The notes under the pieces were generated by a model, which saw nothing but the letters and a program-made list of their open reading frames with translations, made no database searches and was not told the DNA's origin. A stretch of DNA of 64,000 nt, taken from NCBI RefSeq assembly GCF_037081675.1, contig NZ_JAZAQL010000004.1, forward strand, positions 310,001-374,000, in the 5' to 3' direction. The translations under genes and the position numbers were made by a program. Below, one piece after another: positions 62,416 to 64,000 of the stretch; position 1 is the stretch's first letter, and each line of letters starts with the position of its first letter. The DNA is from Halorubellus litoreus (GTDB lineage: Archaea > Halobacteriota > Halobacteria > Halobacteriales > Natrialbaceae).

Positions 62416-63738
62416 TCAGGGCCAGAGCCCGCGGGTCTCCTTCGCGTTGCCGATTCGCGACAGTGCGACCGTCAGCGCGGCGTCGCGCCACGTCAGGTCC
62501 TGTTCGTCGACCTGCGTCCGCACCGCCTCCCACGCCTCCAGCATCTCCTGCTCGAGCTCCTCGTGGACGCGCTCCAGCGACCACTTGCGCCGATTGATGT
62601 CCTGCAGCCACTCGAAGTACGAGACGGTGACGCCGCCCGCGTTCGCGAGCACGTCCGGGATGACCGGGACGCCCTTCTCACCGAGGACGGTGTCGGCCGC
62701 GAAGGTGGTCGGGCCGTTCGCGCCCTCGACGATCATGTCCGCCTGGATGGCGTCGACGTTGTCGGTCGTGATGACCTCGCCGACGGCGGCCGGGATGAGC
62801 ACGTCGACGTCGAGTTCGAGGAGGTCCGCGTTCGAGAGCGTTTCCGGCGCGTCGTAGCCCGAGACCATCCCGGGCCGTTCGTCGTGGCCCTCGACGTCCT
62901 GGGTGTCGAGGCCATCGGGGTCGTAGATGGCGCCGTCGACGTCGGAGACGGCGACGACGTCCGCACCCCAGTCGTCGAGCAGGCGCGCCGCGTTGGCCCC
63001 GACCGATCCGAAGCCCTGTACGGCGACCGTGGTGTCCTCGATGTCCCAGTCGTAGTAGTCGATCGCCTCGCGCGTGACGATCGCGACGGAGCGCCCGGGT
63101 GCCTCCTCGCGACCGTACGACCCGCCGATGACCGGCGGTTTCCCCGTGACCACACCGGGCGTCGTCTCGCCCTCCTGCATCGAGTAGGCGTCCATGAACC
63201 ACGCCATCTCCTGCGGGCCGGTACCCATGTCCGGCGCCGGGACGTCCTGGGTCGGTCCCACGACGTCGCGCAGCTCCTCGGCGAAGCGACGGGTGAGGCG
63301 CTCGCGCTCGTCCTCCGAGAGGTCCTTCGGGTCGACCGCGATGCCACCCTTGCCGCCACCGAAGGGCAGGTCCATGACGGCGCACTTCCAGGTCATCCAC
63401 ATCGAGAGCCCGATGCACTCGTCCGCGTTCACCTCCGGATGGTAGCGCAGGCCGCCCTTGTACGGGCCGCGGACGTCGTCGTGCTGGGCCCGGTACCCCG
63501 TGAAGACCTCCAGCGACCCGTCGTCGCGGCGAAGCGGGACGGACACCTGCTGGAGCTTGGTCGGGTGCCGCAATCGCGTGATGACGCCGGCGTCGACGTC
63601 GACGTTGGCGGCGGCCCGCTCAAGCTGTCGGCGGGCGGTCGCCAGCGCGGTCTCCGGTTCGGTCCCCTCGCCGTCGGGAACCGCTTCACCGTTCGATTCG
63701 TCCGGTCCGTCCATGTCGTCGTGTGTCGTCTTCGACAT
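62416..63738 (-). CDS. gdhB: Glutamate dehydrogenase, second paralogue
   Basis: 440 residues (MSKTTHDDMDGPDESNGEAV). Motifs: GPYKGGLRYHPEV, KCAVMDLPFGGGKGGI (substrate Lys) and PAPDMGTGPQ in the catalytic part; VAVQGFGSVGANAARLL and VEGANGPTT in the NAD(P)-binding part. It is close to the first enzyme (17127-18428) over its whole length. It is 2 bases downstream of the ectoine-hydrolase-like gene on the same strand, so it probably sits in that operon and returns the amino group collected by transaminases as ammonia. Cofactor type is not decided. Confidence 0.95.
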   Translation of the reverse strand: MSKTTHDDMDGPDESNGEAVPDGEGTEPETALATARRQLERAAANVDVDAGVITRLRHPTKLQQVSVPLRRDDGSLEVFTGYRAQHDDVRGPYKGGLRYHPEVNADECIGLSMWMTWKCAVMDLPFGGGKGGIAVDPKDLSEDERERLTRRFAEELRDVVGPTQDVPAPDMGTGPQEMAWFMDAYSMQEGETTPGVVTGKPPVIGGSYGREEAPGRSVAIVTREAIDYYDWDIEDTTVAVQGFGSVGANAARLLDDWGADVVAVSDVDGAIYDPDGLDTQDVEGHDERPGMVSGYDAPETLSNADLLELDVDVLIPAAVGEVITTDNVDAIQADMIVEGANGPTTFAADTVLGEKGVPVIPDVLANAGGVTVSYFEWLQDINRRKWSLERVHEELEQEMLEAWEAVRTQVDEQDLTWRDAALTVALSRIGNAKETRGLWP

Positions 63739-63740
63739 CG

Positions 63741-64000
63741 TCAGGCTTTGAAGAGGCGGCGAGGGAAGTCCGCCAGCGTTTCGGCGCCGTCCGAGGTGAC
63801 GACGAAGGTCTCGCTCAGTTCGACGCCGAAGTCGTCGAACCAGAGTCCCGGAATCATGTGGAAGGTCATGTTCTCCTCCAGGACCGTCTCGTCGCCCGGC
63901 CGCAGGCTCGCGGTGTGCTCACCCCAGTCCGGCGGGTAGCCCAGGCCCATGGAGTAGCCGATGCGGTCCTCCTTCTCGAGGTCGTACTTCGCGATGGTGT
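63741..64000 (-). CDS. M24 family hydrolase, ectoine hydrolase (DoeA/EutD)-like, partial
   Basis: The C-terminal 85 residues; the N-terminus lies beyond the right edge. The sequence reads YSMGLGYPPDWGEHTASLRP then TFHMIPGLWFDDFGVELSETFVV and ends DFPRRLFKA. In creatinase/aminopeptidase (M24) folds, the Glu of SETF and the His of the GEH segment belong to the active site; the wording GYPPDWGEHTASLRPGDETVL and DFPRRLF is that which I associate with ectoine hydrolases that open the ectoine ring. Full-length members are about 390-400 residues. It is followed by glutamate dehydrogenase after 2 bases. The substrate assignment is by resemblance only. Confidence 0.8.
   Translation of the reverse strand, partial: TIAKYDLEKEDRIGYSMGLGYPPDWGEHTASLRPGDETVLEENMTFHMIPGLWFDDFGVELSETFVVTSDGAETLADFPRRLFKA

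Overview
This window comes from a halophilic archaeon (class Halobacteria). It is GC-rich outside one island, its proteins are Asp/Glu-rich, and many starts look leaderless, with a TATA-like box 20-30 bases before ATG. It carries families typical of haloarchaea: HalX, HalOD1, Bat-type HTH_10 regulators, KaiC-like ATPases and PAS/GAF kinases. No tRNA, rRNA or CRISPR array was found.

Layout. 1-3.2 kb: the 5' part of a large HEAT-repeat protein and a small DUF4177 protein. 3.3-9.2 kb: a leftward, overlapping signalling operon: HalOD1, HalX regulator, KaiC-like ATPase, a receiver-LOV-kinase and a PAS-GAF kinase. 9.5-16.9 kb: two very large Bat-type regulators whose receiver domains lack the phosphoacceptor Asp, around a small Cys-rich protein. 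17-18.4 kb: a rubrerythrin-like peptide and a glutamate dehydrogenase. 18.5-21 kb: two head-to-head oligopeptide-type ABC permeases; the leftward one is preceded by a triplicated start region that forms two coupled mini-ORFs. 21.2-24.5 kb: a second giant repeat protein. 24.5-29 kb: accessory DNA with a tyrosine recombinase, an ATPase with DUF234-like C-terminus, and a broken transposase.

29.1-46.8 kb: a stress or efflux locus linked by a shared operator (about GACTGAACGTTYAGTC) seen five times, four of them in front of a HalOD1 gene, a zinc-ribbon/TetR/MATE/isoprenoid-synthase-like operon, an RND exporter, and a decayed sensor kinase; one copy has no gene. Two TetR genes with nearly identical recognition helices lie inside the locus. 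The TrmB gene behind the RND exporter is split by a 6.7 kb composite transposon with an 8-bp target duplication. Its two IS5/ISH1-like arms each carry a different passenger gene. Between them lie a truncated TSP3-repeat surface protein with a nuclease-like C-terminus and an overlapping helical gene, which may be a toxin/immunity pair.

48.2-64 kb: a catabolic region with an IclR regulator, two class-III aminotransferases, RidA, a BCCT transporter, a threonine-dehydratase-like (EutB-like) lyase, an M20 amidohydrolase, a D-2-hydroxyacid dehydrogenase, a GlcD-type FAD/Fe-S oxidoreductase, a second glutamate dehydrogenase and the C-terminal part of an M24 hydrolase resembling ectoine hydrolase (DoeA/EutD). 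Together these suggest uptake and breakdown of a compatible solute such as ectoine or hydroxyectoine, with nitrogen recovered through transamination and glutamate dehydrogenase.
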